Assembly: GCF_005116665.1 (NCBI RefSeq)
Contig: NZ_SWCJ01000005.1
Coordinates: forward strand, 229,076 to 293,075
Source of the DNA: Ferrimonas aestuarii
GTDB taxonomy: Bacteria; Pseudomonadota; Gammaproteobacteria; Enterobacterales; Shewanellaceae
Reading direction: 5' to 3'
DNA length: 64,000 nt
Positions 35,195 through 44,545 of the stretch are shown piece after piece (positions within the stretch are counted from its first letter, which is position 1; each line of letters starts with the position of its first letter). Position numbers and translations under genes: made by a program. The notes under the pieces are model-generated. The model saw only the letters and a list, made by a program, of their open reading frames with translations, did no database searches and was not told the origin of the DNA.

Positions 35195-36004
35195 ATGGCC
35201 ATTGAACAGTTAAGGTGCAGTAAGTTGGCCTCTTTGCAAGGGGTGCACTATTACGGTGGTGCTTATTCCAACAGCTGCATGAGGGTAACCCTCTTGATGG
35301 AGGAGAAGGGGCTCAATTGGCGGAGTCATGGGGTAAACCTTATGCGTTCTGAGAATTTGCAAGAGCCTTATACCTCGATCAGCCCCGGTGGCACTATACC
35401 GGCCATTATCCATAATGGAGTAGCCGTCAGTGACTCTTTTCATATTCTGAAGTATCTGGAGGAACAGTTTCCAGAACAGAGATTTTTACCCGAGAACGAA
35501 AGTGACATCGAGCTGATGTGGAACAGCGTCCGTTTGGCTTGTGACTCTCATATTGATTACAACAAGTCTTATTTTTATGCGGTCGTCGGAGGCAGGCCTT
35601 GCTCGCAGCCGGACCTGGAGTGGTACCGGAAACATAACCCTGCACTCTATGAATTCCACACCAAATATCCTGATGGGATGACCTCAAAGCAAAAGCTGGA
35701 AGTTATAGAGCGAATATCAAAACTCTGTGCTCAGATGGACGCAGAATTAAAGGGTAAAGATTATCTTATTGGGAATCGCTACTCCCTGGCGGATATTGCC
35801 TGGATTGCAAACTTTCTGTTTCTTGAGGTCCTGAATTTCGATCTGTCTTCTTATCCTTACCTGGTTGCCTGGATGGCGCGAATCAAGGCCAGGCCAGCTT
35901 ACAACAGCAAAACCCGAATTCCTAATGTGCCGCTTTGGTTGATGAAAGTTATGTTGTTGATAAAACGCACATTTTTAAGGATAAAAGGGGCTGCTGAATC
36001 TTGA
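35195..36004 (+). CDS. Glutathione S-transferase family protein
   Basis: A 269-residue protein. The N-terminal thioredoxin-like domain (about 15-95) has YSNSCMRVTLLMEEKGLNW, SPGGTIPAIIHNG and the glutathione-binding SDSFHILKYLEEQ (usually E-S; here D-S). The helical C-terminal domain contains YLIGNRYSLADIAWIANF, the conserved GST N-capping box. A basic, hydrophobic tail (about 250-269) may touch the membrane. TTGGAGG precedes the ATG at 35195. Substrate unknown. Confidence 0.86.
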   Translation: MAIEQLRCSKLASLQGVHYYGGAYSNSCMRVTLLMEEKGLNWRSHGVNLMRSENLQEPYTSISPGGTIPAIIHNGVAVSDSFHILKYLEEQFPEQRFLPENESDIELMWNSVRLACDSHIDYNKSYFYAVVGGRPCSQPDLEWYRKHNPALYEFHTKYPDGMTSKQKLEVIERISKLCAQMDAELKGKDYLIGNRYSLADIAWIANFLFLEVLNFDLSSYPYLVAWMARIKARPAYNSKTRIPNVPLWLMKVMLLIKRTFLRIKGAAES

Positions 36005-36195
36005 GAACAGTTCTATTTCGGTAGTTTATCTAGACCTGTGTATGAAGAAGGCATATTCGAATCTTAAATCGCAAATGAACCTCGGTGACGGATAGCGGCT
36101 ATTCAGTACTTTGAAGGCGGTTTTTTTGTGTCCTGTGGGCTGCCATCGTTCATCATCGTCAAGCATCTATCCTGGCACAGCAGCAGTTTAATGCG

Positions 36196-36525
36196 GTGTT
36201 TTCGGAACAGCCTCAACGAGCGCTTGCTCAGGTACTTCTCAGCCAATTTTATCTTATCGATTGTCATCGTGAACTTGGGGATGCCGACGCCTGTGTCAGG
36301 CAGTTTGAGTTCTGTCTCTCTACATTGAACAGTCTTTGTGGTCGTCCCAGCAGCCAGACCCAGCAAGTGGCATTGGTGACCGGCATCTCTCAAGTCACGG
36401 TACAGTGGAATCAATTTTTAAATCAGCAGGTGAGTAGCGACCTAGGGCGCTTTGTGGTCGACGGCAAAAAAAGATTGAAACGACTGACTCACACCCTCAA
36501 TGAATTACCAAAACGGATTCATTAA
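36196..36525 (+). CDS. Unrecognised protein, N-terminus uncertain
   Basis: A frame open from about 36115 to 36525 has no ATG near its beginning; the first usual start is GTG at 36196, giving 109 residues. The codon pattern and the helical sequence (CHRELGDADACVRQFEFCLSTLN, basic C-terminus KKRLKRLTHTLNEL) look real. Upstream, in-frame residues continue without a start behind a run of seven T, so the N-terminal part may have been lost or shifted. It lies 24 bases before the small His-rich gene of the nickel superoxide dismutase operon. Function unknown. Confidence 0.5.
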   Translation: MFSEQPQRALAQVLLSQFYLIDCHRELGDADACVRQFEFCLSTLNSLCGRPSSQTQQVALVTGISQVTVQWNQFLNQQVSSDLGRFVVDGKKRLKRLTHTLNELPKRIH

Positions 36526-36549
36526 TTTCATCTCGACATGGAGCGTGAT

Positions 36550-36741
36550 ATGCGACTATTTATCTCTCTAATGGCTTTAGTTTTTTCCAGTGTGGCTGTG
36601 GCTCACCCTGGCCATGACCACTCCCACTGGATCAGCAATTTTGTGCACTTGGGTTTTGCGCTGAGTATCGCCGGTGTCATTGGCCTTGGGGTGTTTTTGT
36701 GGAAGCGAAAAGGCCAAATTCGCCGAAAGGAGGAGCAATAA
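36550..36741 (+). CDS. Small His-rich membrane protein upstream of sodN
   Basis: A 63-residue protein with a signal peptide (MRLFISLMALVFSSVAVA), then HPGHDHSHW at the mature N-terminus, one transmembrane helix (about 30-50) and a basic tail (KRKGQIRRKEEQ). The histidine cluster at the outside could bind nickel or another metal; this would suit its place 1 base before the nickel superoxide dismutase gene. No family is recognised. ATG at 36550 follows GGAG; an earlier ATG at 36538 is in frame. Confidence 0.7.
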   Translation: MRLFISLMALVFSSVAVAHPGHDHSHWISNFVHLGFALSIAGVIGLGVFLWKRKGQIRRKEEQ

Positions 36742-36742
36742 T

Positions 36743-37243
36743 ATGCTGCATTCGATATTGGCGCGGCTGGATAAGGTGATGAAGTTTGAGCAGGCTTCTG
36801 CTCATTGTGACATTCCATGTAAAATTTACGATCCGTCAACGGCGCAAATTGGTGTTCTGACCATGATTCGCATGGTGGATTTGATTCAAGAGCTTGAAGC
36901 TAAGCAGCCTCTGAGTTTGTCAGAGCAAGCCACTTTGTCGCGCTTGGTGACGCAGAAAGAGCAGCACGGGGTTGAAGTTAAAGAAGCGATTCGCGTGATT
37001 TGGGGTGATTACTTTAAACAACCTCAGCTCGAAGCATTTCCACAGATTCACCAGCTTACTCATAACATTATGCTGCAAGCCTCTAAGGCGAAGCAGCATG
37101 TAGACCGAGACATGACGGTCCAGCTATTGGCGTTGGTCAACGAATTTGCGGATATATTCTGGCAGACCAAAGGAGTAACTACTTTCACAGCCACCTGTCC
37201 GTATCCTCCTGCGGAAGAGGTTGTGTACCCTAAACTGGATTAG
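36743..37243 (+). CDS. sodN: Nickel superoxide dismutase
   Basis: A 166-residue protein with a 20-residue leader (MLHSILARLDKVMKFEQASA) followed by HCDIPCKIYDP, the nickel hook of NiSOD: His1, Cys2 and Cys6 of the mature chain bind nickel after the leader is cut. The remainder is the four-helix bundle, and the C-terminal CPYPPAEE stretch is usual for the family. It removes superoxide. AGGAGGAG precedes the ATG. The following gene is the maturation protease that would expose the hook, but it appears damaged. Confidence 0.93.
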   Translation: MLHSILARLDKVMKFEQASAHCDIPCKIYDPSTAQIGVLTMIRMVDLIQELEAKQPLSLSEQATLSRLVTQKEQHGVEVKEAIRVIWGDYFKQPQLEAFPQIHQLTHNIMLQASKAKQHVDRDMTVQLLALVNEFADIFWQTKGVTTFTATCPYPPAEEVVYPKLD

Positions 37244-37249
37244 AATGCC

Positions 37250-37530
37250 ATGATGTGGCCGTTTCGTATCATTAGGCTTAAAGGCCAAAGTATGGAACCG
37301 GATCTTGCTGATGGTGATTTTGTGGTAACCAGCCGCCTGTTTTGGCGGCTTAAACCTGGGGATAACATCGTGTTTAGTCATGAGTGTTACCCAATTATGG
37401 TTAAACGCGTTGTCGAAGTGGCCAGCAATGGTGACGTTTGGGTTCGTGGAAACCATCCAGCCAAATTGGTTGGATAAAGCCGCAGCAGATCCGTGCTAAG
37501 GTAATCTTCGCGGTTCGACACGATCACTAA
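37250..37530 (+). pseudogene. sodX: Nickel-type SOD maturation protease (SodX), frameshifted near its C-terminus
   Basis: The frame 37250-37477 encodes 75 residues of an S26 signal-peptidase-like protein with the Ser-Lys pair in KGQSMEPDL (Ser14) and MVKRVV (Lys52), then GNHPAKLVG and stop. The normal C-terminal strand is found in the +1 frame from 37465: IGWIKPQQIRAKVIFAVR, ending at 37530. The box between, usually containing S-x-D-S-R, is missing. So a small deletion has shifted the frame. The truncated protein may still work, but the likely reading is recent decay or a sequencing error. Confidence 0.7.
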
Positions 37531-37999
37531 CAGGGCGCCTATTCTTCGATATTTTGAGCCATCATTGTGGTTTTCGCCTTGGCTCAACTCTCTCAATCAC
37601 ACCGATAGACATCAAATGAGAATTTGGTGAAGATTTGAATTTTTAGCATTTAAATCTGACAGCCATTCGAGTCAGTGATGCATTTCTGTGATGTCATCCT
37701 TGAATAATTTTTTCAACTTCTCGTTCGCTATTGTGATTCCGATTTAGCTCGTCTATTAAAGAGTCATTTTTATCATGTTTCAGTTGTGGACATAATTTGT
37801 ACCGAATTCCAAATTGTGAGCGTCACGGGCAAATTTAGTCGCCAAGTCTAAATTTTCTACGACCAAAAGTCGCAGTTACTTAGAATGAACATTGATGGTG
37901 TGTTCTTTATAAAACGTTATATATCTTAAGTGCGGTTTCGCGTTCTTAAGTCTTCTTTATTGTGGATAGTGTCAGTTCAGATAAGCGAACAGAGAGTAT
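37531..37999. other. Intergenic stretch, 469 bases
   Basis: AT-rich DNA between sodX and a chemoreceptor gene, which includes the promoter of the latter. No frame, repeat or clear hairpin was recognised. Confidence 0.4.
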
Positions 38000-39958
38000 A
38001 TGAGTATTAAACAGAAGCTATTATTTAGCTTAATTGCCGCAGCTTTGTTGCCTTGTCTGGTGGTGACTGGCTTTGTGATGAATCGAGTCCAAGAGCAGGC
38101 TCTTACCAGTTTTGTCGAGCGCAGCAGTGCGGAGATGAAGCATGTTGATGAGCTGGTAAGTGTTTACTTTCAAGAGATCGAGAACAACGTCAGATCCTTG
38201 CTAGAAGGTGAAGAGCTGTATCGTCTCGACGACAGTGTGACCAGCTATCTATCGGCACCGGAAGGGCCAATGACGCCAGACGAAAATGGTTGGGTTGAGC
38301 AACAAATTTTCGAGCGTTTAAGACAGCTTGGAGATTCCCATTCTAATTACGCTTACGTGCACGCAGCTGGCGAACAAGGGGAATATATCCAGTGGCCAAA
38401 AGGCAATAATATTGCAGGCTATGATCCTAGGGTTCGCCCTTGGTATACCACAGCAATAAAAAATAATGGAAATCTAGCGAGAACGCCTGCTTATTATTAT
38501 TCGGGGGATGATGTCACTTTAGTTGGTACTGTGATTAGTTATCCTCGGAAAAACACCACTGACTTAGGAATTACCGGGATTGTTGTTTCTCTTAATGACC
38601 TTACCAATTTGGTTAAAGAGATCCGCATCGGTAAAACCGGCTACGTCATGATGGTTGAAGATACAGGCAATGTGTTAGCCGATGCCAAATACCCAGACAA
38701 CAATTTTAAAAATATTGCCAGTTTAGGAGAAGGCTATCAGCTGCTTGGGCAAACCAAACATGGCGTGATTGAGATTGAGCTGGATGGGGAAACCTATATG
38801 GCCAACGTTCATTACTCTGATGCCCTAGGCTGGAAGTTCATCGGTCTAATCAGCAAAGATGAAGTGATGAGCGCCAGTTACACCATGGTTGAGGTGATGC
38901 TGGTGATCATGGCCGTGCTAGGGGTGATCTGCACTGCAGCGGCATTGCTATTGTCTAACGTTATTGTGAAACCTTTAGCGGAAGTGGGTGGAAGCCTAAG
39001 GGAAATAGCCGAGGGTGAGGGCGATCTCACCAAGGAGCTTGAGGTGACTTCCAACGATGAAACTGGGCGATTGTCTCGTTACTTCAATGAATTTTTGCGA
39101 TCCATTAAGCAGCTGATAATTCAAATTGGGCACTCTGGCGAGCAGGTGACCGAGGTTGCTCAGGGGGCGAACACGGTCTCTTCGGAGTTAAAACAGGTGG
39201 CTCAACGACAGAGTCAGGTGGTGGAGATGGTGTCAACGGCCTTCAATGAGATGGTGGCTTCGGCAAATGAAACCGCCAGCTTGTGTACTTCTGCAGCGGA
39301 TGCTGCCAATCACAGCCAAGGCATGGTAACTGAGGGGCAGCAGAGCATACATAAAGCCGTAGAAAGCGTGAATTTATTGGCGTCTAAGATTGAATCATCC
39401 ACCCAAGTGATTAAAGAGCTGGAGCGAGACAGTCAAAACATCACCTTAATTTTGGACACCATTCGCGAGATCGCGGAGCAAACAAACCTACTGGCACTCA
39501 ACGCCGCCATTGAGGCCGCTCGAGCCGGAGAGCATGGCCGTGGTTTTGCCGTGGTGGCCGATGAGGTGCGAGCGCTGGCGAAGCGCACACAGGACTCAAC
39601 GTCAGAGATCAATGCCTTAGTACAACGTCTGCAAAATCGTACCGATGAGGTCTCTAAGCAGATGGGGGAAAGCTTGACGGCGTCAACGGATACGGTTGAG
39701 GTGACCGCATCAGTGGATCAGACCTTTAACTCCATATCCGACTCTGTGGTTGCCATTCATGAGATGAACACCCAGATTGCCACAGCTACAGAGGAGCAGC
39801 ATCTGGTGTCAGAGGAGATCAATCGCAGCATCCAGAATATCCAAGAGGAGACGCAAAATGTGGAGCGGATCTCCGAAGGGGTACACCACAATGCGGAAAC
39901 CCTGACGCAATCAGCTCAGGAGCTTAACCAGATGGTGAGGCGATTCAAAACGACTTAG
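38000..39958 (+). CDS. Methyl-accepting chemotaxis protein with dCache sensor
   Basis: A 652-residue receptor. Transmembrane helices at about 10-28 and 297-320 enclose a large periplasmic double Cache domain with the typical [13 protein letters not shown] and a YYYSGDD segment; dCache receptors of this kind often bind amino acids or other small organic ligands. A HAMP region and the signalling domain follow, with [20 protein letters not shown] and [16 protein letters not shown] terminator hairpin lies just downstream, inside a dispersed repeat. Confidence 0.94.
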   Translation: MSIKQKLLFSLIAAALLPCLVVTGFVMNRVQEQALTSFVERSSAEMKHVDELVSVYFQEIENNVRSLLEGEELYRLDDSVTSYLSAPEGPMTPDENGWVEQQIFERLRQLGDSHSNYAYVHAAGEQGEYIQWPKGNNIAGYDPRVRPWYTTAIKNNGNLARTPAYYYSGDDVTLVGTVISYPRKNTTDLGITGIVVSLNDLTNLVKEIRIGKTGYVMMVEDTGNVLADAKYPDNNFKNIASLGEGYQLLGQTKHGVIEIELDGETYMANVHYSDALGWKFIGLISKDEVMSASYTMVEVMLVIMAVLGVICTAAALLLSNVIVKPLAEVGGSLREIAEGEGDLTKELEVTSNDETGRLSRYFNEFLRSIKQLIIQIGHSGEQVTEVAQGANTVSSELKQVAQRQSQVVEMVSTAFNEMVASANETASLCTSAADAANHSQGMVTEGQQSIHKAVESVNLLASKIESSTQVIKELERDSQNITLILDTIREIAEQTNLLALNAAIEAARAGEHGRGFAVVADEVRALAKRTQDSTSEINALVQRLQNRTDEVSKQMGESLTASTDTVEVTASVDQTFNSISDSVVAIHEMNTQIATATEEQHLVSEEINRSIQNIQEETQNVERISEGVHHNAETLTQSAQELNQMVRRFKTT

Positions 39959-39974
39959 TTCAGAATACAACAGG

Positions 39975-40002
39975 GCTCGCGTTAGCGAGCTTTGTTGTTT
40001 TT
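39975..40002 (+). terminator. Terminator after the dCache chemoreceptor gene
   Basis: GCTCGC-GTTA-GCGAGC followed by a T-rich run, 16 bases after the stop. It overlaps the start of the dispersed repeat, whose other copy has a degraded version of this hairpin. Confidence 0.75.
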
Positions 40003-40107
40003 GAGCTCGCGTTATTCAACGGCAATGCCCATTAAATTTGTCGCGCCATAGTAGAGATCTCTTACGCAGACTTTGAACTTACTCGCTTGTTTACAACGGA
40101 TTTGGTA
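39981..40107 (+). repeat. Dispersed ~125-bp repeat, copy B
   Basis: Counterpart of 30951-31078, with the same order of conserved blocks. It ends about 60 bases before the gene at 40167, as copy A ends about 75 bases before the AraC-type gene at 31154. Confidence 0.75.
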
Positions 40108-40166
40108 ACCACGCTTAGTGAGTCAACGAGATTGGCAATCATCAATTTCTTAGTGGTGGAGGTAAC

Positions 40167-40613
40167 ATGGACGTTAATGACATTGTCGCTGTGGTCAATA
40201 ATCAAAAGGCAGCAGCGTTAAGCTTGAGTAAAGGCGGTTGGGAAGGTTGGTTGCAATGTGAATTGTGGTACTACTTGAACGTCACTAAGCAACCTGCAGA
40301 GTCGACAGAGCGAGAAGTAAAATACCCCAATAACCCACAGTATTGCGACCTTGTTAGTGGTAACCAATGGATAGAGTTGAAGGCCTTTGGTGAGTTCAGG
40401 GAGGGCGACGAACAGCGCTTTATGGACAGTGTCGCTCAAGATGTCCACAAGCTGGGTAACATTCCTCATGGTGCAAATGGGTTTGCCGCGGTTGTGGTGT
40501 CCAAGTCGATTGGGGACGCTGTGCGTCAAGCCTTTATCAATCGTGGTTGGCATGGGTTTACTCGAACTGATGCTGAGTATGTCAGTATTTTTTCGCTAAC
40601 AACACAGGCTTAG
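40167..40613 (+). CDS. Possible PD-(D/E)XK-type protein, function unknown
   Basis: A 148-residue protein not recognised as a named family. Its N-terminal helix has EGWLQCELWYYLN and the following strands read CDLV then WIELK, separated as in the Asp...Glu-x-Lys active site of the PD-(D/E)XK nuclease fold. The rest is mixed alpha/beta. It may be an orphan nuclease-like protein or an inactive relative. GGAGG stands before the ATG. No methyltransferase or other restriction gene is near. Confidence 0.6.
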   Translation: MDVNDIVAVVNNQKAAALSLSKGGWEGWLQCELWYYLNVTKQPAESTEREVKYPNNPQYCDLVSGNQWIELKAFGEFREGDEQRFMDSVAQDVHKLGNIPHGANGFAAVVVSKSIGDAVRQAFINRGWHGFTRTDAEYVSIFSLTTQA

Positions 40614-40621
40614 CATGCTAG

Positions 40622-40660
40622 AAAAAAGCCCCTTAGGAAAATCCTAAGGGGCTTTTTATT
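40622..40660. terminator. Bidirectional terminator between 40167 gene and SulP gene
   Basis: A run of A, then AAGCCCCTTAGGA, three bases, TCCTAAGGGGCTT and a T run. It serves the plus-strand gene directly and could stop transcription from the convergent SulP gene. Confidence 0.88.
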
Positions 40661-40776
40661 ATTACCGTTATGGTGTTAACCGCATTAGCGTAGCCAATGG
40701 GAAGCGTCTTAAACTACAGCAACTTCTGTTTCGGAAATTTCCAAAAACAAAGCTAACCAAGTTCTGGCTACTTCGA

Positions 40777-42336
40777 TTAACCACCTAACTCATCGGCGGC
40801 AACCTTATAGGTTGGATCTTCCATCACGTTGACTTCCACCAGATCACCGGCCTTTTGCAGCAGCGTGCGGCATTCGTCAGACAGGTGACGCAGATGCAGG
40901 TGTTTACCCTGCTTCATGTAACGCTCAGCTAGGGTATCGATCGCTTCCAGTGCCGAGTGATCACACACGCGGGAGCCAGCGAAATCGATGATCACCTCTT
41001 CAGGGTCATTGTTGGCATCGAAACGGTCGAGGAAGCTGGTGGTCGAGGCGAAGAATAGCGGACCTTCCAGTTTGTATACCTTACGGCCGAACTTATCGGT
41101 GCTGGTGTGGGTGGTCATGTGAGTCGCGTGCTCCCACGCAAAGCGCAGGGCGGAGACAATCACACCCACCAATACGGCGATGGCCAGATCGGTTACCACG
41201 GTTACGGCAGAGACCAACACAATCACAAAGGCGTCAGATTTAGGCACTTTGCGCATGATGCGGAAGCTAGACCACTCAAAGGTGCCCAGTACTACGATGA
41301 ACATCACGCCCACCAGTGCCGCCAGCGGAATCATCTCAATCAAGCTAGAGCCAAATAGGATGAAGGCCAGTAGTGCTACGGCGGCGGTGATGCCGGACAG
41401 GCGCGTGCGACCACCAGAGTTAATGTTGATCATGCTCTGGCCAATCATGGCACAGCCGCCCATGCCGCCGAAGAATCCGGTTACTACGTTGGCCATACCT
41501 TGGCCTACACACTCGCGGTTACCTTGGCCACGGGTTTGAGTGAGTTCGTCAACCAGCGTCAGGGTCAGCAGCGACTCAATCAGGCCGATGGCAGCCAAAA
41601 TGAAGGCATAAGGCAGGATGATCCACAGGGTTTCTAGGGTAAATGGCACCATCGGGATGGCAAATTCAGGCAGGCTTCCTGACAAGCTAGCGTTCACATC
41701 GCCGGTCATGTTGCGAACAAAATCGATAACGGTGCCGGTTTCAATGCCCGCAAGGTGAACCAGTGCGGTAACGGTTACGATGGCAACCAGAGACGACGGT
41801 ACGGCGGTTGTTAGCTTAGGCAGGTAACGAATGATGGCCATGGTCAGGGCAATCAGGCCCAACATGACATAAAGCTGGCTGCCGTGCATCCACACCATTT
41901 CACCGGCTTCGTTAGCCACCTTAAACTGCCCAAGCTGAGCTAGGAAGATGACGATGGCTAGGCCGTTTACGAAACCCAACATCACCGGGTGGGGGACGAG
42001 GCGGATAAATTTGCCCAGTTTAAAGGCACCGGCGGCGATCTGGATGATCCCCATCAGTACGACGGTGGCAAACAGATATTGGACACCGTGCTCGGCAACC
42101 AGGCTGACCATCACTACGGCCAGCGCACCGGTGGCTCCAGAGATCATACCTGGGCGACCACCAAATACGGCGGTAATCAGGCCTACCATAAAGGCAGCAT
42201 ACAGGCCCACCATAGGTTCGACACCCGCGACAAAGGCGAAAGCCACCGCTTCGGGAACCAAGGCTAGGGCAACGGTCAATCCGGAAAGGATGTCGGCCTT
42301 AGCCGACGCATCGGGATTACTTCTAAGCTCAAACAT
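40777..42336 (-). CDS. SulP-family inorganic anion transporter (SLC26-like) with STAS domain
   Basis: A 519-residue protein with about 10-14 membrane segments (to about residue 400) and a C-terminal STAS domain (about 420-515; [19 protein letters not shown]). SulP signatures are seen in [23 protein letters not shown] and in [27 protein letters not shown]. Members carry sulphate, bicarbonate or carboxylates, often with Na+ or protons. Bicarbonate or sulphate is plausible; the sequence does not decide. No strong ribosome-binding site is seen before the ATG. Confidence 0.9.
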   Translation of the reverse strand: MFELRSNPDASAKADILSGLTVALALVPEAVAFAFVAGVEPMVGLYAAFMVGLITAVFGGRPGMISGATGALAVVMVSLVAEHGVQYLFATVVLMGIIQIAAGAFKLGKFIRLVPHPVMLGFVNGLAIVIFLAQLGQFKVANEAGEMVWMHGSQLYVMLGLIALTMAIIRYLPKLTTAVPSSLVAIVTVTALVHLAGIETGTVIDFVRNMTGDVNASLSGSLPEFAIPMVPFTLETLWIILPYAFILAAIGLIESLLTLTLVDELTQTRGQGNRECVGQGMANVVTGFFGGMGGCAMIGQSMININSGGRTRLSGITAAVALLAFILFGSSLIEMIPLAALVGVMFIVVLGTFEWSSFRIMRKVPKSDAFVIVLVSAVTVVTDLAIAVLVGVIVSALRFAWEHATHMTTHTSTDKFGRKVYKLEGPLFFASTTSFLDRFDANNDPEEVIIDFAGSRVCDHSALEAIDTLAERYMKQGKHLHLRHLSDECRTLLQKAGDLVEVNVMEDPTYKVAADELGG

Positions 42337-42771
42337 TGCTTAATGCACCACGTGATAAGAGTTGATTGACGACTAAAAAGTCGGCGAGTCTGCCATTATT
42401 CGTGAGCTTAGTCAAAAATAATTACATTTTGACAATGTTAGCTTAGGTCTGAGTTATAACCGCGCATTCGTCAAAACGAATGCGGCTATCTTTGGCCATA
42501 AAGTCAGGTCTGCTATTAAATTTCAGGATATTAACCTTATGAAATATAAGTAAATGTGGTTCGAGTTCAGGGTTAATCTGGCTTTGTTGTTGTTAGCGGG
42601 TATATTTGCGGGAAATTTCTATTAATTCAGCGGATGATAGTGCCGGAAACACCTAAGGATTATTGGCCATTGAATAGTTGTTGGCCACAGTGGGGCTCTC
42701 CTATTTATGACTTTGCTACTTCCTGATAGTTGATATGATGGCAACAGTGGACAGGACGAGGCAGATTCAAT
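42337..42771. other. Intergenic stretch, 435 bases
   Basis: Divergent promoter region for the SulP gene and the patatin gene. It is AT-rich in the left half. No palindrome or RNA element was recognised. Confidence 0.4.
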
Positions 42772-43734
42772 ATGTCAGAACCAAAGATCGGTGTCGCGCT
42801 GGGAAGCGGCGCAGCCAAAGGCTGGGCTCACATCGGTGTGTTAAGAGGCTTAAATCGCATCGGCATTATGCCGACCTATGTGGCCGGTTGCTCCGTCGGT
42901 GCCTTTGTGGGTGCCGCCTATGCGGCGGATAAACTGGATGAGCTGGAACAGTGGGTTCGCAGTTTCTCCAGTTGGGACGTGGTCAGTTTGATGGATCTCT
43001 CCTGGGGCCGCGGTGGGCTGGTGTCTGGTAATAAGTTGTTTGAAACCGCCAGTGAAACCTTAGGGATCGGCTGCGTCGATGAGCTCAATAAGCCGTTTAT
43101 TGCGGTAGCGACGGATCTCTATACCGGACAGGAGATCTGGCTGGATCAAGGCTCGGTGCAGGACATCGTGCGTGCCAGCTGCTCCATTCCTGGCTTTTTG
43201 GAGCCGAAAAAGGTTGGCGAACGGTATCTAGTGGATGGCGCTGTGGTTAACCCAGTACCGGTTTCCGCCTGCCGAGCCTTGGGAGCCGAATTGGTGATTG
43301 CCGTCGACCTGCATGGGGACGCGCTAGCGGGAGAGGCGCGTCATCGCAATAGTGCGCCAGTGCGTCTTGAGCCGGTGCCGGTGCAAGCGTTACCCCAACC
43401 GGAAACGGAAACCGGCTCCAATGGCTTTATGGATCTGCTGGCCAGTGGCAAAGAGCTGATCAGTGAGTTTACCGAGCGCTTTTCCAGCAGCGATGAACAG
43501 GTCAAGCGTCAGCCGAATATGCTGGCGGTGATGCACCAATCGATGGAGATTTTAGAGCAGCGTCATAAGCGTGCCAGATTGATGGGCGATCCCCCTGATG
43601 TGTTGGTGATGCCCAGAGTCGCCGAGATCAACACCATGGAGTTTCAGCGAGCGGCGGAAGCGATTCAGGCGGGGGAAGAGGCGGTAATGCGAATTCAACA
43701 TGTTATCGAAGCGGAAGTGAATCGACTCAGCTAA
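42772..43734 (+). CDS. Patatin-like phospholipase, RssA-like
   Basis: A 320-residue protein with a patatin domain: glycine-rich GSGAAKGWAHIG, nucleophile motif GCSVG (Ser about 42) and the catalytic aspartate in DGAVVNPVP. The C-terminal third is helical and less conserved. It resembles E. coli RssA, the gene beside rssB. Predicted to be a cytoplasmic serine lipase or phospholipase. No rssB-like gene is next to it. GAGG is about 10 bases before the ATG. Confidence 0.88.
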   Translation: MSEPKIGVALGSGAAKGWAHIGVLRGLNRIGIMPTYVAGCSVGAFVGAAYAADKLDELEQWVRSFSSWDVVSLMDLSWGRGGLVSGNKLFETASETLGIGCVDELNKPFIAVATDLYTGQEIWLDQGSVQDIVRASCSIPGFLEPKKVGERYLVDGAVVNPVPVSACRALGAELVIAVDLHGDALAGEARHRNSAPVRLEPVPVQALPQPETETGSNGFMDLLASGKELISEFTERFSSSDEQVKRQPNMLAVMHQSMEILEQRHKRARLMGDPPDVLVMPRVAEINTMEFQRAAEAIQAGEEAVMRIQHVIEAEVNRLS

Positions 43735-43762
43735 ATTCGCACAGCGTTTGAGTCAGAATGGC

Positions 43763-44113
43763 TTAGCGCTGAGCCTCCAGCATCTCCTCAATGCCGCCAC
43801 CATTGACCACATTGGTAAAGCCTTTCTGAGTCAGGGTATCTAAAGCGATACCGGAGCGACGGCCGGAACGGCAGTACAACACGATAGGTTGAGTTTTATC
43901 CAGATACAGGTGACTGATGGCTTCACCGATGCTGTCATGAGGGAGGTTAATGGCGCCCTTTAGGCGCCCCCCTGCAAATTCACCTGGGCTGCGTACATCA
44001 ATGATCACCGCATCTTGTTGCTTTATCAGCTGCCATGCCTGCTCGGCACGTTCACTGGCAAAACTCAATGGTGAGGCGATCAATAAAACCAAGGCAAGCA
44101 AGGCTCGAATCAT
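43763..44113 (-). CDS. Periplasmic single-domain rhodanese (PspE-like)
   Basis: A 116-residue protein with a signal peptide (cleavage after SFA) and a rhodanese domain whose active loop is YCRSGRRSG with the persulphide cysteine. It moves sulphane sulphur in the periplasm. It follows the DUF2892 gene by 5 bases and the two form an operon, a common pairing that recalls the rhodanese plus DUF2892 membrane fusion YgaP. Confidence 0.9.
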   Translation of the reverse strand: MIRALLALVLLIASPLSFASERAEQAWQLIKQQDAVIIDVRSPGEFAGGRLKGAINLPHDSIGEAISHLYLDKTQPIVLYCRSGRRSGIALDTLTQKGFTNVVNGGGIEEMLEAQR

Positions 44114-44118
44114 AGTGT

Positions 44119-44343
44119 CTATTCTCTTTTATGGGCTAGTTGTTGTTCTGTTTTCATGCCCAGCTTTTTCATCACCCAAATGGCGGGACAAAAGCCGGTA
44201 AATGAGGATTGGATTAGGTTAGCACCGATGAATACTGTGAACCAGAAGAATAGCGGTGAAACCCAGTGGGTCAGGCCCACAGATACCAGCACCATGATAC
44301 CGGCAAACAGAAGGGTGCCCCGTTCGGTGGAAAATTGACTCAT
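44119..44343 (-). CDS. DUF2892 inner-membrane protein
   Basis: A 74-residue protein with two transmembrane helices (about 10-28 and 31-48), then FTGFCPAIWVMKKLGMK, the conserved cysteine segment of DUF2892 (YgaP C-terminal domain). It precedes and is co-transcribed with the rhodanese gene; together they may handle reactive sulphur at the inner membrane. AAGGAG is placed well before the ATG. Confidence 0.88.
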   Translation of the reverse strand: MSQFSTERGTLLFAGIMVLVSVGLTHWVSPLFFWFTVFIGANLIQSSFTGFCPAIWVMKKLGMKTEQQLAHKRE

Positions 44344-44545
44344 GTTGTTCTCCTTAACATTATGCCAATCTGAATAAATATTGGGTCACTATTGCTTGCT
44401 TAAATCGACTCACTCTTCGTTGCGAGATTTATTGTTAGAACCACTAGCAATCGCATCTCGCGCCTTAATTGAATCGATTTCCTCATCGCACTAGACAGAC
44501 CATTTACCTATCCAGATTGGTATTGGTGATAGAGGCCATAGGCGC

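Noticed and set aside
39975..40107. Integron attC site
   Set aside because: The hairpin with TTGTT-type bases recalled attC sites, but there is no integrase, no cassette series and no proper core GTTRRRY pair; it is better described as a terminator within a dispersed repeat.
31154..40613. Genomic island with integrase
   Set aside because: Despite the flanking repeats and one AT-rich gene, no integrase, transposase or tRNA attachment site was found, so only the repeats are reported.
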